Under the pieces are notes generated by a model. That model worked only from the letters and a program-made list of their open reading frames with translations, made no database searches and had not been told where the DNA came from. The position numbers were made by a program, and so were the translations under genes. 64,000 bases of DNA from Actinomadura macra NBRC 14102. Its GTDB lineage: Bacteria; Actinomycetota; Actinomycetes; Streptosporangiales; Streptosporangiaceae. The stretch is taken from the NCBI RefSeq assembly GCF_001552215.1, contig NZ_BCQT01000010.1, positions 558,001 through 622,000 on the forward strand. Reading direction: 5' to 3'. Shown here piece by piece: positions 1 through 8,473 of this stretch; within the stretch, counting starts at the first letter, position 1; each line of letters starts with the position of its first letter.

Positions 1-851
1 TTGCTGGCGACGGCGCGGACCGAGCAGCGGTCCCGGCCGGTGAGCCGCCCGACGAGGACCGCCATCGCCGCGAGCAGGATGTAGGACGTGCCGATGCCCG
101 TCCGCTCGGCCGCCTTCACCAGCATCCGCGCGGCGACCTGCGAGCGGATCCCGCCGCGCCAGTAGCGCGGCTCCTCCGGCGCGCCGCCCGGCGTGTGGAA
201 CATCGTGGACGGCGCCTTGGACAGCTCGTCCCTCCAGTGGCCCATCGCCCGCTCCAGGACGCGCCGCCCCTGGTCGGAGCCCTCCAGTTCGGCGAGGTCG
301 ACCGGCTGGAGGGCGGGGCCCGTGGGCTCCTGCCCGTCCAGCATCCCGGCCAGCTCGCCGTACAGGACGCTCGCGCCGAGGAAGTCCGACGACAGGTGCG
401 ACATGCCGAACAGGATCGAGACGGGTTCGCCCTCGACCGTCCCGATCCGGGCGCGGAACGGCAGGCCGTCCGCCAGGTCGTAGGGCTGGTCCAGGTACGG
501 CCACCAGCTGCCGGTGATCTCGGCGGCGCTCGCGTCCGGTGCGATGGCGACGACCTCGAACTCCGCCTCGCCCGCCTGCACGACCTCCTGGACGGGGTCG
601 CCGGACGGGTCGAGCCGGTAGCGGGTGCGCAGCGACTCGTGCCGCTCGATCAGCCGGCCGAGCGCGGCGAGCACCGCCTCGACGGTCGTGCCGGGCGGCA
701 ACGGCCCACCGTTGATCATGTTGGCGAAGGTGGGGACGCCCTCCTGGCCGATCACGGCCTCGGACCACATCTCCAGCTGTCCCCAGGTGAGCGGGCCGGT
801 CGTGGCGCGCGTGCCGTGGAACGGGACGCGGTGCCGGGTGATCTCGGTCAT
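1..851 (-). CDS. Free-standing NRPS-type condensation domain protein (partial, C-terminus off the left edge)
   Basis: About 283 N-terminal residues are visible, starting MTEITRHRVPFHG. The protein is a condensation (C) superfamily acyltransferase: RHESLRTRY at residues 70-78 is the usual C-domain core, and SHLSSDF (151-157) stands where HHxxxDG is expected. The second His and the Asp are kept, while the first His and the Gly are replaced. No adenylation or carrier domain precedes it, so it is a stand-alone or N-terminal C domain. The ATG overlaps the TGA of the upstream arylsulfotransferase-like gene by 4 bp, so it is translationally coupled and last in view of a leftward operon. Inference: it forms an amide or ester between the aryl/polyketide acyl chain and an amine such as an aminocyclitol. 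What follows beyond base 1 is unknown. Confidence 0.8.
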   Translation of the reverse strand, partial: MTEITRHRVPFHGTRATTGPLTWGQLEMWSEAVIGQEGVPTFANMINGGPLPPGTTVEAVLAALGRLIERHESLRTRYRLDPSGDPVQEVVQAGEAEFEVVAIAPDASAAEITGSWWPYLDQPYDLADGLPFRARIGTVEGEPVSILFGMSHLSSDFLGASVLYGELAGMLDGQEPTGPALQPVDLAELEGSDQGRRVLERAMGHWRDELSKAPSTMFHTPGGAPEEPRYWRGGIRSQVAARMLVKAAERTGIGTSYILLAAMAVLVGRLTGRDRCSVRAVAS

Positions 852-2254
852 CGTCCCGCCCCCGTGGCCACGACGGCGGACGAGTCGACGACGGCGCCGC
901 GGGCGTCGAGCGCATCGACCCGCACATGCGTCGCCTCGCGGGCGTTCACGGGCAGCGGGACGGCGGTGTCCAGCCCGTCCCACGGCGCCTCGGCCACCGG
1001 CTCCAAGGTGTCGGCGGACCTGCCGGCGGCGACGCGCCAGCGGGCGATGCCCGTCGCGCCGTTCCAGACCGCGTGCACCGATCCGTCCCGGACGAACGCG
1101 GACGGCGGCTCCTCCGGATGCCCCTCCCAGGGCGACTTGTAGACCCGGTACGAGCTCCACTCCCCTTCAGGCAGCGCGGCGTCGAACAGCAGTTCCCCGT
1201 CCGGGGAGAACTCCGACATGCGGCCGATCGGTCCCCACGCCACGACCGTGCCGCCGCCCGGCAGCTCCTGCGCGGCGCCCTCGCGCGTCGTGCACAGGTG
1301 CTCGGGGTGCACGACCTGCCGGACGAGCTCGGTCTCCCCGCGTGCGGCGTCGACCCGCACCCAGGCGACGCGCGACTCCCAGCCCGGCCACATGTCCACG
1401 GTCGCGTTGTCGAAGAGCTTGACGACGTCCGGCGCGGACCAGGTCGCGTCGTGCTGCCAGCCGAACCGCACGCCGGCGCCGAGCGGGAAGCTGCTCTGCC
1501 GGCCGCCGAGCCGCCAGACGATCTCGCCGGTCCGCCGGTCCACCTTGTAGAGCGCGGAGGTGTAGCGCGCGGAGATCAGCAGGTCGCCGTCGGCGTCCTC
1601 GTCGACGGAGTTGAGGTGCAGGTAGTCGTACGGCTCCGGCAGCAGGCCGTACGGCAGGTCCGACTCGGTCACCGGGATGTGGTCGAGGCTGCTCCACCGC
1701 CAGACGACCTCGCCGGTGGCGACGTCGACCTCCTCGACGACGCCGTCCAGGATGGTCGCGGACGGGGGCCCACCGACCGCGCTCAGGTCCGTCTCGCGCG
1801 GCACGTACTGCATGAGCAGCGCGGTGCCGCGCGGGGTGAGCTTGAACTCGTGCAGGTCGGCGGGCGCCGACCCGGAGACCGTGGCGATGATCCGGTACTG
1901 CTCGTCGGCGACGTGGCAGACGCCCCGGCCGTGGCTCATGTCGTGGAAGGTGCCCTGCCACCAGGTCAGCACCGGACGGCCCTGGTACTGCTGCACGCGC
2001 AGGTCGGCGGCCAGCTCACCGTCCGGGACGGGATGGAACCACACCGGCCGGCCGGCACCGTCGATGATCAGCGGGCCGTGCGGGGCGGTGAGGGCGTGCG
2101 GGCTCTGCGGCGTGGTGAGGTACACCCCGGGCGCGGCCCCCGGCCGGTTCCGCCGCACCTCGAACCGGGGCGGGTCCGGAAGGGGCACGGGACGGGCCGG
2201 GGCCGTCCGCGTCGCCGCCTCGCCGGGGGCGAGGCGCTCGTTCGTCGGGATCAC
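848..2254 (-). CDS. Arylsulfotransferase-like (ASST family) beta-propeller protein
   Basis: 468 aa with a GTG start, preceded by GAGGAG about 8 bp upstream. Repeated propeller-blade signatures such as HLNSVDEDADGDLLISARYT followed by ALYKVDRRTGEIVWRLGG match the actinobacterial arylsulfotransferase (Arylsulfotran_2) family. Characterised ASSTs move sulfate from one phenol to another without PAPS through a histidine. I see several His residues but cannot assign the catalytic one. There is no obvious signal peptide, so it is probably cytoplasmic, unlike enterobacterial ASST. It lies between a type II thioesterase and a condensation-domain gene (4 bp overlap) in an operon that also has a PAPS-type sulfotransferase. 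It may sulfate, or bind without catalysis, a phenolic product. Many family members have no proven activity. Confidence 0.75.
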   Translation of the reverse strand: MIPTNERLAPGEAATRTAPARPVPLPDPPRFEVRRNRPGAAPGVYLTTPQSPHALTAPHGPLIIDGAGRPVWFHPVPDGELAADLRVQQYQGRPVLTWWQGTFHDMSHGRGVCHVADEQYRIIATVSGSAPADLHEFKLTPRGTALLMQYVPRETDLSAVGGPPSATILDGVVEEVDVATGEVVWRWSSLDHIPVTESDLPYGLLPEPYDYLHLNSVDEDADGDLLISARYTSALYKVDRRTGEIVWRLGGRQSSFPLGAGVRFGWQHDATWSAPDVVKLFDNATVDMWPGWESRVAWVRVDAARGETELVRQVVHPEHLCTTREGAAQELPGGGTVVAWGPIGRMSEFSPDGELLFDAALPEGEWSSYRVYKSPWEGHPEEPPSAFVRDGSVHAVWNGATGIARWRVAAGRSADTLEPVAEAPWDGLDTAVPLPVNAREATHVRVDALDARGAVVDSSAVVATGAGR

Positions 2255-2397
2255 GCGTGGCTCTCCTCTGGGCTGTCGGGCGGTCCCCGCGATCGGGGCT
2301 CAGGCCATCGTCGAAGGCGCGGGCGGCGTGTCGGCAGTCTCGGATGGACGGGCGAACGGTCGGCGGGATGTGCATGGACGGATGGGTGTCCTGAAGA

Positions 2398-3165
2398 TCA
2401 CCGGAGCCGGTCGCGGATGATCTGGACGATCCGGTCGTGGTGGGCGTCGAGGAAGAAGTGGCCGCCGGGCAGGACGTGGTGTTCGCCGCCCTCCGCGCCG
2501 TGGGCCTGCCAGGCGAGCGCGTCCTCGACCGGGGTCATCGGGTCGTCGTCGCCGGCGAGGACGACCACCGGGCAGGCCAGCGGCGGTCCGGGCTCGTAGG
2601 TGTAGGTGTCGATCGCCTGGTAGTCGCCGCGCAGCACGGGCAGGACCATCCGGGTGAGCGCCCTGCTCTGGAGCTGCCGGGCGTCCATGCCGCCGAGCCG
2701 CTCGACGTCGGCGAGGATCTCCTCGTCCGACATCGGGTGGACGCGCTCCTGGGCGCTGCGCGACGGGGCCTTCCGTCCGGCGGCGAACAGCACCGGCGGC
2801 GTCACCGTCAGCCGCCGCGCGACCTCGAAGGCGACCACCGCCCCCATGCTGTGGCCGAAGTAGGAGGCGGGGGCGGCGCCGAGGCCGGGCAGTTCCGCGT
2901 GGATCTGCCCGGCGAGCTCCCGCAGGTCGGTGCGTACCGGTTCACGGTGACGGTCCTGCCTGCCGGGGTACTGGACGGCGACGACCTCGACGTCCGGGCT
3001 CAGCGCCGCCGACAGCCGGTGGTAGGTGTTCGCCGCGCCGCCGGCGTGCGGGAAGCAGAGCAGCCGGGGCGCGTCCGCGCCGGCCGGATGGAAGCGGCGG
3101 AACCACCCGGTACCGGTCGTGCCAGTCGTGCCGGTCGTGCCAGCTGTTCTGGATGCGGTGGCCAC
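2398..3165 (-). CDS. Type II thioesterase (alpha/beta hydrolase)
   Basis: 255 aa with a GTG start, 3 bp after the type III PKS stop. PRLLCFPHAGG at residues 33-43, the nucleophile elbow FGHSMGA with Ser106, an Asp in LAGDDDP and a late GGHFF histidine are diagnostic of external editing thioesterases (TEII, GrsT/RifR-like). Such enzymes hydrolyse misprimed or stalled acyl groups from carrier proteins. The N-terminus (residues 7-20) is a short Gly/Thr tandem repeat encoded by near-identical 9-bp units and is probably disordered. Its place in the PKS operon suggests it proofreads the free ACP at 8201-8470 or the NRPS carrier in the distal cluster. Confidence 0.9.
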   Translation of the reverse strand: MATASRTAGTTGTTGTTGTGWFRRFHPAGADAPRLLCFPHAGGAANTYHRLSAALSPDVEVVAVQYPGRQDRHREPVRTDLRELAGQIHAELPGLGAAPASYFGHSMGAVVAFEVARRLTVTPPVLFAAGRKAPSRSAQERVHPMSDEEILADVERLGGMDARQLQSRALTRMVLPVLRGDYQAIDTYTYEPGPPLACPVVVLAGDDDPMTPVEDALAWQAHGAEGGEHHVLPGGHFFLDAHHDRIVQIIRDRLR

Positions 3166-3168
3166 GGG

Positions 3169-4209
3169 TCACGCGCCGCGCAGGAGGACGGCCCAGATGG
3201 TGGCACCGGGCCCGAAGGCCAGCGCGACGCCGTGCTCGCCCGCGCCGAGCGGCAGCGAGTCCTGAAGGCGCCCGAGGACGCCGAGGACGGCGGGCGCGGC
3301 GGTGTTGCCGTACTCGCGCATCAGCGCACGCGACACCTCCACCGAGTCGGCGGGCAGGTCCAGTTCCTCGCTGACCCGGTCGATGATGCGGCGCCCGCCG
3401 GGGTGCAGCGCCCACCAGCGGACGTCCGCACGTCCGAGACCGTGCCGGGCGAGCATGCGGTCGGTCGGGACGGCCACCGCCGACGCGGTCACGTCGGGCA
3501 TGGTCGGCGCGAGCCTGATGTGCAGGCCCCGCTCCCCCAGGTGGACCTGGAGGTCGTCGGCGAACTCGGGGACGTAGAGCATCTCGGTGCCGATGACGTC
3601 CAGGCCCGGCCTTCCCGCCGCCCCGGGACGCACGACGACGGCGCAGGCCGCGTCGCCGAAGAGGGTCAACACCACCGCGCCCTCCTTGTCGTAGGGCGGG
3701 GGCTGGAGGTGCGGGGAGAACAGGTCCACGCAGAGCAGCACGGCCGGACGGCCGTGGACCTCGACCCAGTTGCGGACCGTGGACAGCGCGGGCAGCGCGG
3801 CGTAGCAGCCCATGGGCCCGAGCGACTGGAACTCGGTGCCGGACCGCATCCCGGTCTCGTGCACCAGCGCGTCCAGGCCGGGCGCCGAGTGCGTCGTGGT
3901 GGTGGCGGTGGCCAGCAGGCCGACCTCCTCGACCGGCAGGCCGTCACGTTCCAAAGCCTGCTCGATCGCCTCCCGGCCGAGCGACCGGGCCTCGGCGAGG
4001 CTCACCGCCATCCGGCGGGCCGTGCCCCAGCGGCGCGGGTCGTCTGCGAAAGGGTTGACGGCCATCCCCTTGGCGTCGATCGCCGAGTTGCGGACGATCT
4101 CGGCGACATGCTCGCCGCCGGGGTCACCGGCGAGGAGCTCGGCGAACTCCTCCATCTTGACCTGCGGCGGAGAGGTGAACGCGATGCTGGTGATCCGGGC
4201 TGTGGGCAT
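3169..4209 (-). CDS. Type III polyketide synthase (chalcone/stilbene synthase superfamily)
   Basis: 346 aa. I chose the ATG at 4209 (MPTARITS) over an in-frame ATG 15 bp upstream because the GAGAGG ribosome site lies inside that extension. The catalytic triad is readable: Cys135 in GPMGCYAAL, His269 in ALHPGGRRIID and Asn302 in REYGNTAAP. The C-terminal FGPG motif is present (AFGPGAT). The family condenses a CoA-linked starter with malonyl-CoA units and cyclises to resorcinols, pyrones or chalcones. The starter cannot be predicted from sequence alone. The window also encodes a Phe-type MIO lyase and a feruloyl-CoA-synthetase-like ligase, giving a PAL/4CL/CHS-like enzyme set. A divergent KS-III acting on an ACP-bound chain is the alternative. 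Confidence 0.87.
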   Translation of the reverse strand: MPTARITSIAFTSPPQVKMEEFAELLAGDPGGEHVAEIVRNSAIDAKGMAVNPFADDPRRWGTARRMAVSLAEARSLGREAIEQALERDGLPVEEVGLLATATTTTHSAPGLDALVHETGMRSGTEFQSLGPMGCYAALPALSTVRNWVEVHGRPAVLLCVDLFSPHLQPPPYDKEGAVVLTLFGDAACAVVVRPGAAGRPGLDVIGTEMLYVPEFADDLQVHLGERGLHIRLAPTMPDVTASAVAVPTDRMLARHGLGRADVRWWALHPGGRRIIDRVSEELDLPADSVEVSRALMREYGNTAAPAVLGVLGRLQDSLPLGAGEHGVALAFGPGATIWAVLLRGA

Positions 4210-4279
4210 GACGGGACCTCTCATTGTGCGGAGAGACAGAGTTCGTGCGGGGAGGCGGACGTGGGCAGGGAAAGCGGGG

Positions 4280-5629
4280 TCAGTCCAGCCCCGCCACGGG
4301 TTGTGCGACGGCGCCCTGGACGGGGTCCGGCCCCCGTGTGCGCCTGCGCCCGTCCTGGCGGCGCGTGTACGCCAGCGCCGCGATCATGGCCAGGACCCCG
4401 CAGGCGTTCATGGCGCTCATCGTCAGGTAGAGCGGGGTGGGGCCGCTGGCGCCGGAGCTGGCGAGCGCGCCGAACGCGACGGACCCGAACACGTAGATCA
4501 CGCCGCCGGCGAGCGAGACCAGCGCGCCGCCGGTCTGCTCCAGCGCCATCAACGCGGTGATCACCAGGCCGAGCGCCAGATAGCTCGGGCCGACGATCGC
4601 GATGTAGTGCGCGGTCTCGTGCGCGACCCGGTCGCTCTCGGCGGTCAGATGGCCGAGCACACCGCGCAGCAGCCAGAGGATCGGGACGATCACCGCGTAG
4701 ACCAGCGCGGTGATCTGGAGCGCCGCGGTCAGCACCGGGGTGAGCCGGGCGCCGCCGCCCGCGCCGAGCCGCTGGTTCATCAGGATCGCCGACGCGGAGC
4801 CGAGCACCATCGCGGGCATGATGACCAGGTTCTGGACGGTGGTGGCGGTGGCGAAGCCGGTGACCACGTCGGGCCCGAACGGCGTCAGCATCATGACGAA
4901 CGCGAAGTTCATCCCGAACATCACGAGGTTGAGCAGGCTCACCGGCAGCCCCGCGTTCAGCAGGACCTTCAGGGCCTCCGGCCGCCAGCCCCACTCCTTC
5001 AGCAGCCCGCGCCGCGCCAGCGCGACCGTGCCGTACGCGCCGGCGACCAGGCCGTTCAGTCCGGTGGCCAGCGGCAACGCGGTGGCGCCGAGGTCCAGGC
5101 CGAAGCCCAGCACCGCCAACCCCCCGATCTCCACGGTGGTGCTCACCGCCATGATGACCGCGGCGGCGCCGGCGCGTCCGCTGCCGCGCAGCACCGACGA
5201 GCACACCACCGGCCACGCGAGGGTGAGGTTGGCCAGCGACATCTCCCGCAGGAACCGGGCGAAGTCGCCCTTGTACTGCTCGCTGGTGCCGAGGACGTCG
5301 CCGAGCGCGGACGCGCCCAGGCTCAGGCCGCCGCCGAGCACGACGCCCGCGACGAGCCACAGGGCGCCCACCGTCAGCACCGTCGCCGCCACGTCGTGCT
5401 CGCCGCGTCCCGACCGCCGCGCGGTGACCGTCTGGCCGGTGACGTCGAAGGCCATCTGGACGGCGAAGAACAGGAACGCGAGGGGGAAGTAGAGCGAGCG
5501 GAGCTGGATGGCCCGCTCGTCCATCCAGCCCAGCATGGCGACGATGATGATCGGGACCATGATGGCGAGGAGCTGCGCGGTCGCCATCGGCACCGCGAGG
5601 CGGGTGAGCTGCCGCCGGAAGTCGGTCAT
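4280..5629 (-). CDS. MATE family efflux transporter
   Basis: 449 aa, about 12 predicted transmembrane segments in two similar halves, starting MTDFRRQLTRLAVPMATAQLL. The ATG shares its A with the TGA of the upstream sulfotransferase. A longer in-frame start overlapping that gene was rejected. MATE proteins export cationic or aromatic small molecules using Na+ or H+. The C-terminal tail after the last helix is Arg-rich and cytosolic. Between the sulfotransferase and the type III PKS, it is likely the product or intermediate exporter of the region A pathway and possibly its self-resistance determinant. Confidence 0.88.
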   Translation of the reverse strand: MTDFRRQLTRLAVPMATAQLLAIMVPIIIVAMLGWMDERAIQLRSLYFPLAFLFFAVQMAFDVTGQTVTARRSGRGEHDVAATVLTVGALWLVAGVVLGGGLSLGASALGDVLGTSEQYKGDFARFLREMSLANLTLAWPVVCSSVLRGSGRAGAAAVIMAVSTTVEIGGLAVLGFGLDLGATALPLATGLNGLVAGAYGTVALARRGLLKEWGWRPEALKVLLNAGLPVSLLNLVMFGMNFAFVMMLTPFGPDVVTGFATATTVQNLVIMPAMVLGSASAILMNQRLGAGGGARLTPVLTAALQITALVYAVIVPILWLLRGVLGHLTAESDRVAHETAHYIAIVGPSYLALGLVITALMALEQTGGALVSLAGGVIYVFGSVAFGALASSGASGPTPLYLTMSAMNACGVLAMIAALAYTRRQDGRRRTRGPDPVQGAVAQPVAGLD

Positions 5630-6279
5630 CAGGTCGTGGGCGTCATGGCGTCGGTGACGTGTTCGCGTAGCAGCGAGTCGAACTCGTCCTTGTCGTTCGA
5701 GCGGGGGAAGGGCGCGTCGGGGACGGGGACGTCCAGGAACCGGCACAGCGGCTCCCACCCCTGGGCGACCTCGAAGACCAGCAGCCGGTCCGGGTCGATC
5801 TCGCGGCGCACCGCCGCGTTGTGCTCGGTGAAGACGCGCATGGCGTGGTCGGGGTCGGTGAACCGGCCGCCGAACTGCCCGTCCCACACGACCGCGCGGG
5901 ACATCGTCTTCATGTCCCTGATCACGGGTGTGGGCGCGGGAGCGGGGTCCATGGCGGCGCGGTGAATGGTGGCGCGCGCGCTGTCGTACCAGCGCTGCGG
6001 GTCACGGACGGTGAGGACGACCTTCGCCTTCGGGTAGCGGGTGGTCAGCTCCCGCCAGAAGCGGACGCCGGGCCAGTCGACGCTCGACCGGTAGCCGCTG
6101 TAGAGCCGGTCCCAGTCGGTGGGGGCGCCTTCTCCGGCGCGCTGCCACAGCGGGATCTCCTCGGGGCGTTCCAGCATTCCCAGCATGTGGTGACACGGGC
6201 CGAAGCCGAGGGTCTCAAGGGCGGCCTTGAGCGAGAACGTGCCGGTTCGGCCGAACCCGGCACCGATGACTTCGAGCAT
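5629..6279 (-). CDS. PAPS-dependent sulfotransferase (Sulfotransfer_4-like)
   Basis: 216 aa. The N-terminal P-loop-like PAPS 5'-phosphosulfate loop is GFGRTGTFS (residues 8-16), followed by SLKAALETLGFGPCHHM. KVVLTVRDPQRWYDS supplies the 3'-phosphate-binding Arg/Ser segment. This fits the small bacterial sulfotransferase family found in many natural-product clusters. It transfers sulfate from PAPS to a hydroxyl of a small acceptor, which is unknown here. It is first in the leftward operon, with 1-bp overlap into the MATE gene. The upstream 140 bp to the LuxR gene may hold its promoter. PAPS supply could come from CysD/CysN at 36.6-38.7 kb, although no APS kinase is in view. Confidence 0.83.
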   Translation of the reverse strand: MLEVIGAGFGRTGTFSLKAALETLGFGPCHHMLGMLERPEEIPLWQRAGEGAPTDWDRLYSGYRSSVDWPGVRFWRELTTRYPKAKVVLTVRDPQRWYDSARATIHRAAMDPAPAPTPVIRDMKTMSRAVVWDGQFGGRFTDPDHAMRVFTEHNAAVRREIDPDRLLVFEVAQGWEPLCRFLDVPVPDAPFPRSNDKDEFDSLLREHVTDAMTPTT

Positions 6280-6422
6280 GACGCCTTCCTCCGGTTCGCA
6301 GGGCCGGGCGGATCATCCGCCCGGCCCGGCCCACGCTCGCGGCTGGAGGAGGGCGCGGGGAAGCCACCGATGGCCGCGCGGCCAGCCGGAACAAAAGTGC
6401 ATATCCGGATGGCCGGGCCCAC

Positions 6423-7082
6423 TCAGACCGCCGACACCATGCCCTGCTTGATCGCGATCACCACCGCGGCCGTCCGGTTGGGCGCGCCGAGCTTCAGCAT
6501 GACGCTGGTGACCAGCCGCTTCGCCCCGTGGTCGGAGATCGACAGGCGGCGCGCGATCTGCTTGTTGCTCATCCCCTCGGCCAGCAGCATGAGCGTCTCG
6601 GTCTCGCGGGGGGTGAGGACGGCGGGCCGCACGGACCCGGCGGGCACCGGTGATCCGGCGCGGGCCAGCAACTCCCGTCCCACCCTGGCGGGCATCGGCA
6701 TCTCGCCGAGCATCATCCGGTCCAGCGCCTCGCCGAGGGCCGGGGCGGTCAGGTCCTGCTGGATCAGGAACCCGTCGGCGATCGCGGCGCCGCCGAACGA
6801 GGCGCCGGACGCGGCCTCCAGCTCGTCGAGCAGCAGCAGCACCTTCGTGCGCGGGCACGCCGCGGCGAGCTCGGCGGCGACGCCGCCCTCGATGCTCGTC
6901 ACGACGAGGACGTCCACGTCACCCCCGGCGACGGCCGTCTCCGCCGAGGGCCGCGTCGTACAGTGGCTGACCGACCGGATGCGGGGCAGCAGGTGCAGCA
7001 CGGCCTCCAGCCCGCGCCCGACGACCACGTTCTTCACATAGATCACGACGTTCAGGTGGTCGGTAATCGTGTTCTCTGGCAT
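6423..7082 (-). CDS. LuxR/NarL-family transcriptional regulator with atypical receiver
   Basis: 219 aa. The C-terminal GerE-type HTH is clear: LTPRETETLMLLAEGMSNKQ, then RLSISDHGAKRLVTSVMLKL, about residues 155-215. The N-terminal 120 residues have the alternating beta/alpha pattern of a receiver (DVDVLVVTS, TKVLLLLDE), but the usual acidic pair and phospho-Asp setting are not convincing, so it may be an atypical, phosphorylation-independent response regulator. No sensor kinase is adjacent. It sits between the sulfotransferase operon and the phosphatase gene and probably regulates region A. A 7-bp inverted repeat lies 20-63 bp upstream of its start. Confidence 0.85.
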   Translation of the reverse strand: MPENTITDHLNVVIYVKNVVVGRGLEAVLHLLPRIRSVSHCTTRPSAETAVAGGDVDVLVVTSIEGGVAAELAAACPRTKVLLLLDELEAASGASFGGAAIADGFLIQQDLTAPALGEALDRMMLGEMPMPARVGRELLARAGSPVPAGSVRPAVLTPRETETLMLLAEGMSNKQIARRLSISDHGAKRLVTSVMLKLGAPNRTAAVVIAIKQGMVSAV

Positions 7083-7101
7083 CGCGCTCGCGTTCTCCTT
7101 C

Positions 7102-7145
7102 TCATGACGGGCGGGGTGCCCTTGTTCTGGGGCGCTCTGTCATGA
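7102..7145. promoter_or_regulatory. Inverted repeat TCATGAC / GTCATGA upstream of the LuxR-type gene
   Basis: TCATGAC at 7102-7108 and its exact reverse complement at 7139-7145 flank a 30-bp spacer just upstream of the regulator start (7082, minus strand). The placement suits an autoregulatory operator. Seven base pairs in GC-rich DNA is weak evidence. Confidence 0.25.
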
Positions 7146-7163
7146 AAGGACACCGGCGAACGG

Positions 7164-8069
7164 TCAGGCCAGAGGGTTGTCGCCTTCCAGCCATCCGTCG
7201 AGATAGGACAACCTTTCGAGCGCACCAACGACCGCCGTCCCGAGGTCCGCCATTTCGGGCCGCCAGGCGGCGAACGCCCCAGGCCGGCGGGTGGACGGGG
7301 CGGGCACCGCGGTGAAGGAGCCCCCGGACGCGGTGACGAGGACGCGGCCCGCGGCGCAGTCCCACGCGTACGCGTCGGGCGTGACGGCCATGTCCGCCCG
7401 TCCGGTCGCGACGTAGGCGAGCGCGAGCGCCGCCGAACCGATCCGGCGCACGTCGGCGGCGGTCACCAGTTCGGCGAACAGGTCCAGCTCGGCGGGCTCG
7501 GGCGGAAAACCGGGGCGGGGCAGATCGGTCAGCACCAGCGGGACCGGCCGCGGCGGCGGGGGCGCGACCGGACGCCCGTTGCGCAGCAGCCGCCCGCTGA
7601 AAGCGGTGTACGTCTCGTCGCGGGCGGGCTCGTGGACGCAGCCCCCGACCGGCTCCCCGCGGACGGTCACCCCGATCGAGACGCAGAACAGCGGCAGCCC
7701 TCTGAGGAAGTTGTGGGTGCCGTCGATCGGATCGACGTACCAGCACACGTCCGCCTCGCCGGACCCCGCGGCCCCGTCCGTCCCGTTCTCCTCGCCGATG
7801 ACGACGGAGTCCGGGAAGGCCTCGCCCAGGTCCGCCCTGATCATCGCCTCGGCGGCGGCGTCGACGTCGGTGACGACGTCGTGCGCGTGCGTGCCCGCCT
7901 TCGCCCGCGCGCCCACGCCGTCCTTGCTGGCTGCGCCGTCTGCGCCGTCCTTGCCGGCTTCGGTGTTCCCGAAGACGGACATCAGCTCCCGGCCCGCCCT
8001 CCGGGCCGCCCGCGCCGCCACCTCCACCAGGGCCGCCGCGGTCACGTTCTGGTCTTCTGGAAGCGCCAT
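7164..8069 (-). CDS. Inositol monophosphatase family phosphatase
   Basis: 301 aa. Metal-site motifs of the IMPase/FBPase/CysQ superfamily are complete: VIGEENG, DPIDGTHNF (about residues 113-121) and AWDCAAGRVLV near the C-terminus. An Ala/Gly/Lys-rich insertion at about residues 35-60 is unusual. Two roles are plausible. One is dephosphorylating the inositol phosphate made by the Ino1 homologue at 9589-10725, as in aminocyclitol pathways. The other is a CysQ-like 3',5'-PAP phosphatase removing the by-product of the sulfotransferases. Co-regulation with the Ino1 operon across a short divergent region favours the first. Motifs alone do not separate the two. Confidence 0.85.
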   Translation of the reverse strand: MALPEDQNVTAAALVEVAARAARRAGRELMSVFGNTEAGKDGADGAASKDGVGARAKAGTHAHDVVTDVDAAAEAMIRADLGEAFPDSVVIGEENGTDGAAGSGEADVCWYVDPIDGTHNFLRGLPLFCVSIGVTVRGEPVGGCVHEPARDETYTAFSGRLLRNGRPVAPPPPRPVPLVLTDLPRPGFPPEPAELDLFAELVTAADVRRIGSAALALAYVATGRADMAVTPDAYAWDCAAGRVLVTASGGSFTAVPAPSTRRPGAFAAWRPEMADLGTAVVGALERLSYLDGWLEGDNPLA

Positions 8070-8083
8070 CCGGTCACGTTAAC

Positions 8084-8129
8084 GCCGGGCATGCCCATCC
8101 AGGCAGTGCACAAGCGCGGCGGGTCAGGG
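8084..8129 (+). promoter_or_regulatory. 46-bp conserved upstream element, copy 1 (ACP operon)
   Basis: Begins GCCGGGCATGCCCATCCAGG and ends GCGGCGGGTCAGGG. It matches 41 of 46 positions of the minus-strand element at 13625-13670. It ends about 71 bp upstream of the ACP start. The first 23 bp are identical and contain the palindrome GGGCATGCCC. Most likely a shared promoter or activator site for region A operons. See findings. Confidence 0.6.
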
Positions 8130-8200
8130 GTGACGTCACCGCCGGACCGGAGATGACACTGGCCGCCTCCCCAGACGAGCGAAGTGAGCGAGGAGGCCCG

Positions 8201-8470
8201 ATGACGGAGTCGACCCTGACCACGTCCACCGGCGAACTGCGGACCTGGCTGATCCAGCGGATCGCCGAGTACCTGGAGAAGGACCCCGCCGAGATCGACA
8301 CCGAGGCGACGTTCGAGGCGCAGGGCCTGGACTCGATGGCCGCGCTGACCCTCTGCGACGACATCGAGGACCAGATGGGCCTCGTCGTGGAACCCACCCT
8401 GGCCTGGGACCACCCGACGATCGACGAGCTGGCGGAGTTCCTGGTCAAGACGGCCGCCGAGGAGCACTGA
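8201..8470 (+). CDS. Acyl carrier protein
   Basis: 89 aa. The ATG at 8201 is preceded by GAGGAGG at optimal spacing. QGLDSMAALTL (residues 41-51) carries the phosphopantetheine attachment site at Ser45. The downstream helix motif LAWDHPTIDELAEFL is typical of type I/NRPS-linked ACPs rather than FabF-type ACPs. It is the first gene of a rightward operon (ACP, aminotransferase, Ino1, AT), only 3 bp from the next CDS. As the only free ACP visible, it is the likely partner of the free AT, the KS proteins at 15.8-20.4 kb and the KR. It could also carry an aminoacyl or aryl starter loaded by the CoA-ligase-like enzyme. Confidence 0.92.
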   Translation: MTESTLTTSTGELRTWLIQRIAEYLEKDPAEIDTEATFEAQGLDSMAALTLCDDIEDQMGLVVEPTLAWDHPTIDELAEFLVKTAAEEH

Positions 8471-8473
8471 CCC

